Shown here piece after piece: positions 12,936 through 24,400 of a stretch of 64,000 nucleotides of DNA (positions are counted from its first letter, which is position 1; each line of letters opens with the position of its first letter). This stretch comes from Rotaria sordida (lineage: Eukaryota; Rotifera; Eurotatoria; Philodinida; Philodinidae). The translations under genes and the position numbers were made by a program. The DNA is taken from assembly GCA_905250125.1 (NCBI GenBank), contig CAJNOL010000419.1:78299-142298 (forward strand), written 5' to 3'. The notes under the pieces are model-generated. The model was not told the origin of the DNA and made no database searches. It saw only the letters and a list, made by a program, of their open reading frames with translations.

Positions 12936-15303
12936 ATGTTATCAACTGAGGAAACTTCATTAACTTCTAATAATACTCAAACATCAGATTCATCTTCACA
13001 TCATATTCCTGATCATGAAGGTGGAATTCATTTTAATCCACCTCTCTATCGACAACGTTATATGTTTACACTTGATATAATTCAACGTGATCCTAGTCTT
13101 CATTCATTACTTGATATCGGTTGTGGTACATGTCAATTATTAACCATCGGTAAATATCGTAATCCTCATATACAATTAGTTGCTGCTATTGATATTATTC
13201 GATATCAACTTGATGAAGGATGCTTTAGGTTAAAACCATTACCTGTTGAATATATGATATTTCGTCGTGACACTCCATTACATACGTATGTATTACATGG
13301 TAAGGTTTTGATTTTTTTAATAAAAACAAAAAAGATGCAGTGCACTTCGAAAGTCTCGCATCACTTTTTTGTTTTGAGTCGTGTATTTAAACTACAGAAC
13401 ATTAAATTAATTCAATTATATGCCTGTATAGTAGAGGTCGAGTACTATATATATACCTGTTTAATACGATAAAGCTTTGATTATGAAATATAATAAGAAA
13501 AAAATAAACTTCAGTGCTAAGAAAAAGAAGAGAAAATGATATTATTGTTACAAAGGATCGTGTCAGATTAGATCACCTATTCAAAATATACTGTGTCGTT
13601 GAGCAAGTCCAGATGTGTTGAATAGTGTATAGTCAGTCTTATTTTCATAAGATTTTGAAGAAACTAGAATCAATTTACTGATACACGACTAATCACTCAC
13701 TCAAAGCATGATTGGTTACTGATCATTATGGTCTTTGGTATCAATCGAAAATGTCTGTAGAAAAAACTTTCTTATTTACAATTTTGTAGAATTTTTCACC
13801 GACTACAAGCTAAGTACTTAACGTTTCCGATCATCCTCTCTTTGATAGGGAAAAAATGTAATTAGTGCCGACTATAGAACATATAACCAGACCCCAAAAT
13901 TACTCACAAATTGTTCGTGATGTAATACTACAAAATACACCATTTGGAAGTTGAAGTGTACGTGTGGATGTGTGTGTAAGTATAGTTGAAAAGAAGAGTC
14001 ATCTCCTCTCAATTCTGAATAGACGACCTAATCCAACAGGAACCTTCATAACAATAATATCATTTTGTCATTCTTTTCGGTGTGTATCGATCGGGCTGAA
14101 ATAAATAACGTTCCGGATGGATGAGGGATGTAGGTCAGAGCTCGGTACAGAATATAAATTACAGTTTTATGTTGTTCTGTGCCTAGCTCTGGTGTGGATG
14201 TTGTTGTGTGTATTCGCGGTATCTCCACCTACACCCTATCTTTATCTCACAGATCGAGAATCACAAAATAAACTTTTTTCAGCATTTTTATATGATCATT
14301 ATTTTCTTAGCGCTGAATTTCTTTTTAAATTGTATTTTATGTTCAACGCTTTATACTCGATCTCTACTATACAAGCATATGGTTGAATTAACTTTTAAAA
14401 AAAAATGATACAAGACTTTTGAGATGTACTATATATTTATTATATTATTTTCTAGGTGATGCTACAAAAATATGTAATTGTTTTCAACATTTTGATGTTG
14501 TTACACTTATTGAAGTTATTGAACATTTATATTTAAATGATTTAGAAAATTTAGTTAAACATGTATTTGGTTATATATGTCCACGAATGGTTATTATAAC
14601 AACACCAAATGCTGATTTTAATATACTTTTTACAACAATGATTTGTGGACAATATCGTCATGCTGATCATAAATTTGAATTTACTCGTCATGAATTTAAT
14701 ATATGGTCACAAAAAATTGCTCATACATATGGTTATTTAGTTGAATTTAATGGTGTTGGTGAAGCTCCATCTAATGAAAAACATCGAAATATTGGTACAT
14801 GTACACAAATTGCTATTTTTTATCGTCAAAATAATACAATAAAAACAATATTAACATCAAATGAATTTTATCAACGTTTATCTTATTGTAATAAACATGA
14901 ACTTATTAGTTTTATTGATTATCCATATGGTATTAATAAATCTATTGATATTCAAGAACAAATTCGTTATATTCTTAATATGTATCGTTTAATGGCTGAA
15001 GATAAAGCTCGACATGGTGATGATAATCATGATGCATTACCATTAACAATTGATTGTCAAACATTAATTAATCATCCACGTTTAATAGAATTTAATATAA
15101 CAGAAGATAATTTAAAACAAATTCTTGAAAATATTGGTTATAAAATGCTTGATAATCATCAAATAATACTTTCTGAAGATCCATTAACAGATAAACATGA
15201 AGATTATCATTCAGATGATTATAATCAAAATTCAATGAATAATCAAAATGAAATAGTAAAAACTAATCAACAATATAATCAAAATGAAGAATGTTGGGAT
15301 TAA
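12936..15303 (+). CDS. HENMT1: HEN1 small-RNA 2'-O-methyltransferase
   Basis: Two exons, 12936-13299 and 14456-15303, joined through a split Gly codon; 1212 nt, 403 aa. HEN1 enzymes use S-adenosylmethionine to methylate the 2'-OH of the 3'-terminal nucleotide of small RNAs (piRNAs, and some siRNAs in animals), which protects them from tailing and decay. Visible signatures: FNPPLYRQRY at 33-42, the SAM motif I DIGCG at 60-64, the metal-site motif EVIEH (Glu141, Glu144, His145), ITTPNADFN, and HADHKFEFTRHEF, which supplies the fourth metal ligand (His190 or His193). This is the animal form without the double-stranded-RNA-binding N-terminus of plant HEN1. The acidic, Asn/Gln-rich C-terminal tail is not conserved. 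The 1156-nt intron separates the SAM motif from the metal site. The ATG follows GTTTTAGAT, an acceptor-like site. AATAAA lies at 15308-15313. Confidence 0.93.
14149..14198. repeat. Hairpin in HENMT1 intron
   Basis: AGAGCTCGGTACAGAA at about 14151-14166 pairs with TTCTGTGCCTAGCTCT near 14183-14198, with a small bulge and a short AT-rich loop. It may be a decayed palindromic repeat. I cannot assign it an RNA family. Confidence 0.4.
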
Positions 15304-17769
15304 TTGAAATAAATAATTAATTTAAAAATTTTTTTTTTGTCAGATGTTTATCTTTATTTATTTAAGTTTTTTTTTGTTTTTTTCGTTGTTGCTGTTGTTG
15401 TTGTAATAAAAATATGAGTCTCTCACAATGTAGAAAAAAAAAGAATTTATTTCATTTTAATTTTTCTTTTGAAGTTGTTATTTTGAATTCTTCGGAAATA
15501 AAATAAAATAAAATTTATGTCGTATAAAGATAATATCGCAAAAGTTTATTTTAAAAATTTCTTTATAATGAATAATCTCATCTTTATTCATTAGACTTAG
15601 TTCATTCATTCGCTTGGCGTATTTATTGTTCTATTTATATGTAATTGTAATGCTTGATCATCTTTTCTATTCATTGCATCTATATAAGCGTATGTTCGAT
15701 GTGTATTTATTAGAACTTGTCGTGTCAACATTTGAAATAAAGTAAATCAGATGATTTTATGAACACTCTCTCAGTCAATTTCGTCATATTTATTATCGAG
15801 AAAAAAAACCAGGATTTATTTCGTTTTTGTCAGAAAGTTATTCTCTAAGCTTGTTTGATTAGATTAGAAAATTAGCGTGAAAATGAAAAAATCTTTTCTG
15901 CGAGTTCTCGCCGAAAATTCATGGATCTGGACGCCGAAATCATTGATTTGAGTTAATTGATCTGATCAAAATAGATATTTGAAGTGCTTTATTGATCTTT
16001 TTATGAAAATGAACCTAGCAGTTTCGAAAAATACGCGAAAACGTCGACTCGATCTCAGTTTCGGTTAATAAAAACTGTTCTACTTTCGCTTTCAAAAAAG
16101 TATTTTTGAAGTCGGTGATTTAATTATAGTATGTCAAATAACTAACATTAGCTGTTTGTTTAGAAATATCTGTATTTCATTATTTGAGATTGATCATATC
16201 TTGTATTTTTTTAAACTTTTCGCCGATAAAGACTCATTCATTCAAAACCAAGGCAGAGTTTTCAACATACTAGTAATATCAGTACACAAAACTAAATTAT
16301 AAGAGTATAACATGTTTGTTCACCCCATTGTTTAAATATAAATAAATAAATAAATAAATAATTTGTTTATTTCTGTGTATTTAGGTTAAGATAAAATGTA
16401 ATGAATCGGTGAAAGAAAGTTTTTCCTATCGAAGTCATAAAAAGATGACAAATATAAATGATCGTAGGCCTTACTCTGATACTATCTTAGTTCTTTCTCT
16501 CACAACAGGACCTCCAAGATGTGATATACCATTGAACTGAAACATCCACTTGATCTTCTATAGTGTTAGAATGTCACGCGAGACGTGTCACTGAATTACT
16601 GCTATGAGAAAAACCTATTTGTTCTATGACGATAATCTCCCATTTAACAGAAGGCAAGGCTCAAAACTACACTCTCTAAAAAACAAAGATCAAGGAAATG
16701 GTACTCGAATATAGAACCGTCAATGGTTCAGTATAATGTCTTCTTTTTTAAACAGCACTGGTTATGAATGTACACATATCAGAGTATTTAATCATGGTTC
16801 TTTATTTCAAACAGGGATGACCTCCCGAATCTTAAAAAATTTTTGTTTTTCTTCAGTGGAGTTCTAGTATTTTAACGTTCGTTTTGTTCACCAATCTCGA
16901 AAAACAAATGTGCCACCTTCTCCAAAACTTTGTCAACTTTAGCAAAAATCTTTCAATCGGTCTCTTGACTCATCGATCCCATCCAAATTTTAACTACCTC
17001 GAGATACCCCTGATCTCAAAAATTGATTTTTTGGTGACAATTGACTTCTTTTAAAAAGTCTTAATCAAAATTTTGCTCATTTTCTACGCCTCTTTTCATC
17101 TCATCCAAGCATGAGAAATGTAAAAAATTTAGCATTGATGCAATCATAGCTTGACGTTTTCGACTGAAGATTGTGTAACATTTAAACAGATACTGAGTTA
17201 TCAGTAAAAAATTTTCTATTCCAATAGTTCTGCATAAGAGCAACTGGAAAAATACCGGTCCAGATGGTAGTGTCATAGACCATAGTGGGCTATGGCCAAG
17301 CGCCATCCTGTCACCAGAAGAAAAAAAAAGACATAATAATTATCATCATTAACACTATATTTCATGAATTTTCCCTAAGATCGTAAGGCACTGCCCTATC
17401 ACCAACAAACTCCTGATAACACCACTACAAGATCGGATTTCATTTTCATTTTTTTTAAACTATCGAGGTCTGTTACAAACATTGCTTGAAACTTATTCTT
17501 TGCTAGATGTCACTAACTTCTTAAATATAAAATTTTTAAGATATAAAATAATTTATAAGTTCTTGGAAACGAGAGAAACTAGTTTAGAGATCTAATTAAA
17601 TTACAAAAAATAATTTTTTAAGTTCAATCTATAAACAAAAAGAGGCTTAAGTGAAGAATCAATGGAAGTATCATTTACGCATATGTACTAGTCACAATAT
17701 ACGTACATTATTTCTTCTAATCATAATAAAATAACAATCAATAAAGTGATTATTAATATTCATATAAGA
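15304..17769. other. Intergenic between HENMT1 and TMEM161
   Basis: No gene seen. The first 300 nt probably contain the HENMT1 3' UTR (AATAAA at 15308). A TAAA tetranucleotide repeat occupies about 16340-16362. The rest is ordinary AT-rich sequence, with a small hairpin at about 17266-17316 (TGGTAGTGTCATAG ... CCTGTCACCA). Confidence 0.5.
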
Positions 17770-19281
17770 ATGGCAATATTTGGTTTACAAATAGTCATAT
17801 CATTAATTGTATTTTGTTTTTTAACTAAATTAACCAAATATTATTCATTTGGTCGATGGTTACTTTGTAAAGGTTTATATCATTATTGGCCACCAACAAA
17901 TGAAGAATTTAAACAAGCTATAAAACAACGTTATGCAAAAGAATCAAATAATAAATCAAAAAAACAATCAAATATACTAAAATCTTATCATAAAACATCA
18001 ACAATTAATAATAATAATGATTCATCAAATACAAAAGAAGAATTTCCTATTCCAATTGATACATCAATTGAATTAAAATTAATTCCTGTAACACATCAAG
18101 ATGTTATACAAGTAAAATATATAGATGAATTTTTTTCATTAGTTGATTTTATAACAGGTTCAATAATAATATTTATTTTAACTGAATTATATCTTTATAT
18201 AATGCCAATTATACGTCAAAATAATGAACATTTAAATGAAATAAATTTAAGTTTATTTTGGTGTTTTATATCATTATTACTTGCATTAATAATATTAACA
18301 AAATTTGTACGTGAATATTTAAAAGTTGATGAAGGTATATTATGTATATTATTTGGTGCTTTATCATTTTTACTTGCATTATGTTTACAATATATAGATG
18401 AAAAATTTTTTGATTTTAATTTAAAACAAACATATGGAAATCATTCAATAATATATAATGATGATAATGATGAAGAAATAAATTATATTGATCGTCGTTT
18501 TATTTATATTGTTATGTTATTATCATTAATAAATGCATATCAAACAATAATATTATTTTTTCCAGCATTTCGTTTTGGTCAATTACAATATTTATTTTTA
18601 TTAAAAAATAAAAATTTAAATAAAAAAAATTTTAAAAATATATTTATATTTATTTTAATAATAATTAATTTTATATTACCAATATTTACATGTTTATTAT
18701 GGTTTAAACCAATTATACAACATATTAATATAAATTATCTTATAAAATTAAAAATTTTATCAATTATTATATGTATTTTATTACGTATTTGTTTATTTAA
18801 ATTTTATATACAAATATATCTTGATACAGCATATGATCGTGTTAAAATTTTATATGAACAACAACAATTAACAACAACACGTATAACAAATTTATCATAT
18901 CAACGTAATGTAACATCAATATTTTTTTATCTTGGTGTTGTTACATCACAATATATATTACCAGCATTTATTGAATTAATTATTTGTTTTTATTTAAAAA
19001 TTTTTTCATTTAAAAATTCAAATTTATCTATTAATACATTAAAACCACCAAAATGGTTACAAAATTTTGATAATTATATGACGAATACAACAAATACAAA
19101 TTCATCATTAATATTAACATGGAATGATTTACATACATTTTTTAATAATCAACATATTACTGTACTTCTTTCATATATATTATTTTGGCATCATACAATA
19201 TTTTGTTTAATTAGTTGTGGTTCATTAATTTATAATACTTATATACAACGTGAACAACATATTACTGTTAAAAACGATTAA
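17770..19281 (+). CDS. TMEM161: TMEM161 family multi-pass membrane protein
   Basis: A single uninterrupted frame. I start it at the Met at 17770 rather than the one at 17746, because MAIFGLQIVISL aligns with the MGVIGIQLV start typical of TMEM161A/B; this gives 503 aa. Family signatures include YYSFGRWLLCKGL near the N-terminus, LVDFITGSIIIFILTELY, LSLFWCFIS, LLWFKPI and FFYLGVVTSQYILPAFIEL. I count about eight hydrophobic membrane segments. TMEM161B is known in vertebrates as a membrane protein affecting cardiac excitability; its molecular role is not settled. Unlike most neighbours this gene has no introns, which may reflect retroposition or intron loss. The paralogue (A or B) cannot be decided. 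The next gene starts 229 bp downstream on the same strand. Confidence 0.88.
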   Translation: MAIFGLQIVISLIVFCFLTKLTKYYSFGRWLLCKGLYHYWPPTNEEFKQAIKQRYAKESNNKSKKQSNILKSYHKTSTINNNNDSSNTKEEFPIPIDTSIELKLIPVTHQDVIQVKYIDEFFSLVDFITGSIIIFILTELYLYIMPIIRQNNEHLNEINLSLFWCFISLLLALIILTKFVREYLKVDEGILCILFGALSFLLALCLQYIDEKFFDFNLKQTYGNHSIIYNDDNDEEINYIDRRFIYIVMLLSLINAYQTIILFFPAFRFGQLQYLFLLKNKNLNKKNFKNIFIFILIIINFILPIFTCLLWFKPIIQHININYLIKLKILSIIICILLRICLFKFYIQIYLDTAYDRVKILYEQQQLTTTRITNLSYQRNVTSIFFYLGVVTSQYILPAFIELIICFYLKIFSFKNSNLSINTLKPPKWLQNFDNYMTNTTNTNSSLILTWNDLHTFFNNQHITVLLSYILFWHHTIFCLISCGSLIYNTYIQREQHITVKND

Positions 19282-19510
19282 GTCAAAGTTTTTTTTTGTA
19301 TTATGTATTCTGTTGTTTGTTTCTCAGGAATAATCTTAACGTGTTTTTTTTGTTTTGTTTCTTTCTCATACTCTTTCCGTTTCCTTTTTTTTTCTTTTTT
19401 ACAAAGATTATTCATATTTTAAATATCAGTTTCATCTTTCCCATTAGGAAATTTTTTCAATTTGTTTTAGATTTTGAAAATTTTCGTTTGGTTTTATTAC
19501 ATAACAAATA

Positions 19511-22500
19511 ATGGTTATAACTACAATTAATATGGAAAATGATGTACGACGTCAATATAATAGACGAGTACTTTTTTGTGTTCGAATAAGGTAAAATTAA
19601 TGATAATATGAGTACCAAATATTTTTATAGAGATTTATGATGTTTACTTAAATGATATAAGTGATATTTAAAAAAGATGTATAGGTTTTTATTTGAAAGA
19701 ACATATGTAAGGTCAATAAATTTATTGTATTCAATAATATAGAAAACCGATCTAATGAAGAAAGTCTTTCAATTGATAAATTGATTTTGTATTGAGACTA
19801 GATGTATTATATAGACTCAAATGAAATATGAATACTCTGAAAATAGTTCGTATCCTTAGATTATTGCTGCGGAAGATACTGAAATTTTAGAGCAATTTTT
19901 TAAATAAATGCCTTGATTCTTCTCAGGAACAACTGATTTTCGAATTTCGACCGAAAACTTTGCATACAGACAGATCTTAATAAGAATAGTTTATTGTAAA
20001 ATCTTCATGTCTTTTGATTTGTTTCTATCCTGAAATAAGAACATTAAATCTGCTGGGTTGTATAAGTAACATAAAAGATATCCTATTACTATAATTGTAT
20101 TTTAGGATAGGAACAGTAATAAAATCTGAAATATTCACAAACAATTATTTTCGTTATCGTATTATTTCTATGCTAAGGTTGAAGTCGAAAACCAGTTTTT
20201 CTGGATCACAGCATTCATTTAGAAAAAAAGTACTGTGAAAGTCCAGTATCTCCTCCGCATCAAAAAGCTAAGAGTGCGAACTCTTTTCAGGACACTCATA
20301 GCTCATTTAATTCTATAGAATTCATATAGTCTTGACTCAAAAGTTGAAAGACTTCCCTCGTAAGTGATCTTTTTCTTCGGAACATTTAATATTTCGATGG
20401 AGAATCTCAATAGAATGGCAATAAGTTCGAAAGAAAGGATGATTTTCTTATTAAATTTTTTTACCATTATATATTGTTCGTATGAATTTAATGATTATAG
20501 CTAGTAGTTTTTATTTTTTTTTTTGAGAGATTTCAAAATTTTTGTCATGATTTTTAACTTGATTCATAAATCAAATAAAGATATGAATGTATCAACGAGA
20601 AGGATTAAAATTGTTTTTTTTTCTTTTGATTACATTGTTAAGATATTGATTTAATCCAATGTAATCAATTGAATATCATGCTTTTAAAAGATAATACATC
20701 AGAAGAAGATACCCCGCACTTCATCCACCACTACCAATGTACGATGCTATGAAGACAGTTTCGATAAGCCCCCGAGATTTCTTCTACAAGTGACAAGTTT
20801 CTAAAGTGATTACTAATCTCCATAATAGTCACCAACCTATAGTTCTGAGTAGACAGCTAGTGGGATGCAGAGTTCTTCATAACTAGATAACGTCGAAGTT
20901 CGAACATAATACCTGTGACAAACATCATGAATGATACGCTAATCATATATATTTACAAGAAAATGAATATTATTGTTCTTTGTTGAATTAATTATTTCAA
21001 TTCGGAATAATTCTAGAATTTCGAATTTACAATAAATTCACCAAAAATAAACCTAAATCAAACTGATTGTTAGGAAATTTTGATTAAAGAAAAGTGCTTT
21101 CTTTCATTGTTTTTTTCTTTTTATTTTAATAATATGCTTTTAATTATATAGAGGAGCTGCATTACTCATTGGTCTATGGGATTTATTCATTCATGTAGCA
21201 GTACTATGCGCATTGATCTTGATGTTTCGTCAACCACCAAGAATGATGAACGATGTGATATCATCAACAAATGATCAATATCCTAATCCACGTGAGACGT
21301 CAGTAATCGAACCATATTCTAAACACTCATCAAAAATGATGATGCATAATAAAAATTTTCTTTCAAGTAATGTTTTATTAAATCGAATTCTTGAAAAACG
21401 TAATGTTAGTCATTTACCTATGGGATTAAATACTCGAAATTTTTATTCAAGTTTGGATTTCATGACAATTAAATGGGTAGCATCTCTTAATCGACGTATG
21501 TTAATATTATTTTCTTAAATATAAATAATATTTTTTATTTTTTGTTATTAAATAACTATTTAGAAGATAAATGTCTCGTATTTTTCGTCGTTTTTTCAGC
21601 AACAATTCTTATATTAGCACATATCTTTGGTATTTTGGCTGTAAGTTTATTATTTTTCTCATTCTTATTGTAATCATATCGGTTTTTTTATTGTGAAACA
21701 TGATCTAAAAAGAGTATGTAAGTATAAGAGTAGCAATTTGAACTTCTCCCTTTACACACAGACGTGATAGACACAACTAGTGGTGACCCAAAGCAGCCAA
21801 CATTGGAGAGAATGATGTCACAATTTTTTGCAATGGAACAATATCTTTATTCTAATAGAATGCAAAAAAGAGAATTTCAACTCTGCTAGGAAGAAATAAA
21901 AATTTTACATGATTGTGTAAGGTCACAGACCGTGACAAACATTGATATACAATTACAGATAGGATATCAATAACATCTCTCTATACTATATCAACTACGT
22001 CCTGATTGTATTTGTGAAAAATTCAGTAAAAGAATAATGAAGAAAGGTGTGCCGAAATAGGTCGAATAAAACAATAGTCCTTGTGATCAGCAACTACTTC
22101 GTGTTTCACATTTTAATCTCGCAAGGGTTGTGCAAACAGCGTTTTTTTTTTATTGTATTTGTAGAGCAGGCCATCATATATAGTTCCATACTTTTTAATC
22201 AAAGTATTTAATGTTATTGTTTCAATTTTATCAATGCTCGGTTTTTATGCATATATGTCCGATATTAAAGTTTGGCTTCGAATGCAACCAGAATTTCTAT
22301 TTAAAAAAAATTTACTTGAACTTGATGCTCAAACGCTTCAACTTGTTGTATTCGCTTTTCTTCTTTTTGTTATTTTGGCTAAAGTACGTTTGTTAAATTT
22401 TTATATTATCATTTTAAAAATATATATATGATTTTTTTTTAAAGCTTTATATTGCTGCTATCATATGGTATTGTTATGGTTATATAACAGCATTGACAAT

Positions 22501-22738
22501 GGCTCGAACTATTGGAACAATTACAACTCATACAGATGATTCATCACAAGCAATTATTGGAGAAGTAAAATTTTTTTTGTTTTGTTTTGTTAAATATTAA
22601 TTTCGGTTTGTCTCTTTGTTTTTTTTATTAAAGATGTATTGCCCACCAAAATATGAAGAAGCTATTAAATCAGATTATCAAAATGAGGATGCTGATTCAC
22701 CTCCTCCATATACTCCATTACTTCATTCATCTATGTAA
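19511..22738 (+). CDS. LAPTM4-type lysosomal transmembrane protein
   Basis: Six exons: 19511-19590, 21152-21495, 21564-21640, 22165-22383, 22445-22564 and 22634-22738; 945 nt, 314 aa. Four hydrophobic segments lie at GAALLIGLWDLFIHVAVL, DKCLVFFVVFSATILILAHIFG, the IVPYFLIKVFNVIVSILSML block and the LQLVVFAFLLFVILAKLYIAAI block. The C-terminal tail carries two PY motifs, PPKY and PPPY, which in LAPTM4/5 recruit Nedd4-type ubiquitin ligases for sorting to lysosomes. LAPTM4 proteins influence lysosomal lipid and amino-acid handling. The loop between segments 1 and 2 is longer than in mammals. Intron 1 (1561 nt) contains a foldback repeat. An acceptor-like TTTGTTTTAG lies about 40 nt before the ATG. 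The start is chosen because MENDVRRQYNRRVLFC resembles the short cytosolic N-terminus of the family. Confidence 0.85.
19757..20362. repeat. Foldback element in LAPTM4 intron 1 (family A)
   Basis: GAAAGTCTTTCAA near 19760 is matched by the inverse of TTGAAAGACTTCC near 20343. The arms remain similar inward (AAATGAAATATGAATACTCTGAAAA versus the inverse of the block containing CTCATAGCTCATTTAATTC). The 20-mer at 19978-19997, TAATAAGAATAGTTTATTGT, recurs exactly on the opposite strand at 63193-63212, so this element belongs to the same family as the one at 62850-63430. Confidence 0.7.
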
Positions 22739-23802
22739 AAACAAAGACAAAAAACTCAACTCAGTTAAATTCTGAAAGAACGATTCTCATTCAATTTCTA
22801 TATTTTTCGTTCTTAGAGATCTGAATTGTTTATTTCCTTTTTCTTTTTTTTTTTTATTTTTGATCTATTTATTCTTGTTTCGAACAGATGCTTATATTGA
22901 CATACACATATATAGATATATACTAACAAAATGCTTGAACTGATTAACCTACATATAGAAAAAAAAAAACAAGAGATTCTCTTCAATTAATCACGCACAT
23001 TTATCTTGTCTACACTAGAAAAATAATTCGATATTTATTTTGAATTAAGTCTACACGTATGAGTTAAATGCATCAATCAAAACTGAGAAATAGCTACTAT
23101 AATATAATCGAAGTATATAATTCTAGCATGTATTTAACGAAACAAAAAATAACTTTTTGATAATTAATGACTGACTAATAAAATTTGTTAATAAAGTATC
23201 TACCTTTTCTAACTTATTTCTTTCAACTATAGATTCGTTAAATATTGTACTAGTGCTTATTCTTATGCTTTAGTCTCTATTCATTTATATTCTACAGTTC
23301 ATCATGCTGAGAATATGTATTAATCAATGATATAAAGCTACTTTATCAAAATATATTCATCATTGTAATTAGTGGATCAAATTCTTTGTTGATTGATGCA
23401 TTAAACTTAATGCGTCTCTCAAAAGTACATTAAATCTGAATTAACTTTTCGACCAAGTACATTACTTAATTTAGCATTAATTTTTCTAGTGTAGACAAGA
23501 TCATTGTCCTTTTGTTTGCTTTGTTTTGATACAGTAAATAATGAAGATGACTAACTTCATAAGAACATAGATTTAATAATTGATCAGAACGTCATGTTTT
23601 ATACACATTTTTAAATAAAATACAATTGTATATTATACAGATTGAATTTCAAAAAAAAAAAAAAAAAGGTCAGTTAATCCGATTGGTGAATTGATAACTT
23701 AAGTCTTAAATACATAAATACAAAAAAAAATAAGGAAAGACTATATATATATATAGATTGATTACTAGACACATATATCATTAGAGAAAAAAGTAAAAAA
23801 TA
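22739..23802. other. Intergenic between LAPTM4 and secreted-protein gene
   Basis: About half of this stretch is the MITE at 23003-23501. The remainder is AT-rich and includes a 17-nt poly-A run near 23651-23667 and a TA tract near 23743-23754, shortly upstream of the next gene. Confidence 0.5.
23003..23501. mobile_element. 499-bp MITE with perfect 22-bp terminal inverted repeats
   Basis: The left terminus at 23003-23024 begins ATCTTGTCTACACTAG and continues AAAAAT. The right terminus at 23480-23501 is its exact reverse complement. Inside, TTAAATGCATCAATCAA (about 23065-23081) is mirrored by TTGATTGATGCATTAAA (about 23390-23406), so the terminal similarity extends inward. No coding frame is present. 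This is a non-autonomous DNA transposon by structure; its superfamily is not identifiable by eye, and no clear target-site duplication is visible. Confidence 0.85.
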
Positions 23803-24246
23803 ATGTTGTTCTCGATATTTTTATTCTATCTTCTTGTAACAATCACAACATCAATAACACCTGTGCCTGGTATTATTCATGTCGAATTATTGCCCAATAA
23901 TCAAGTAGCAAAAGAAGTATATAGACCATCAGCAATTGTACATTATTCAATTCGATTTGAAGATGTACCTATTAATGATAATGTTAATATTGGTGTAGAA
24001 ATTCGTGGTAGTAATCCAGCAGGTGGACCTCGTGGTTATATATTAATGGCATCTAATATAACTTCTATCAAAGAATTTATAGAAAAAACAAATAATCATC
24101 TTGAATATAAATTAATACCAAATGAAATTTTTGCTGGTTATAGTTGGTTTTTACGACCATTTGTTTTTTTTACAAATGAAACAATAGGTTCAACAAATAT
24201 GATGAATGCAGGTGTATCAGAATTGTTTACTGTTCTTAAACAATAA
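23803..24246 (+). CDS. Small secreted protein of unknown function
   Basis: Single exon, 147 aa. Residues 1-18 (MLFSIFLFYLLVTITTSI) are a clear signal peptide. The mature part has no cysteine-rich fold. It contains a beta-rich stretch (HVELLPNNQVAKEVYRPSAIV), a conserved-looking GSNPAGGPRGYILM loop and N-glycosylation sequons NIT and NET. I do not recognise the family. AATAAA occurs at 24323-24328, about 77 nt after the stop, supporting a real transcript. Codon use (AAT, GGT and ATT favoured) is like that of its neighbours. Confidence 0.7.
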   Translation: MLFSIFLFYLLVTITTSITPVPGIIHVELLPNNQVAKEVYRPSAIVHYSIRFEDVPINDNVNIGVEIRGSNPAGGPRGYILMASNITSIKEFIEKTNNHLEYKLIPNEIFAGYSWFLRPFVFFTNETIGSTNMMNAGVSELFTVLKQ

Positions 24247-24400
24247 ATTTAAAAAATTATGAATGTTAAAATATATTTCTTTTTTCTCTGATGTGTGTTG
24301 AAAAAAAAAAAACACTAATTATAATAAAATAAATATATATTAAAAAAAAATTGATTCAATAAGAAAAAAAAATAATAATAATAATTTCTTCTTTTTTGAT

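Noticed and set aside
13300-14455. Frames inside the HENMT1 intron (for example 14117-14386)
   Set aside because: The intron has clean borders and joins two conserved halves of the methyltransferase. The internal frames have no family resemblance.
17746-17769. Upstream in-frame ATG for TMEM161
   Set aside because: The added residues MIINIHIR are not part of the conserved N-terminus. The Met at 17770 aligns with the family start.
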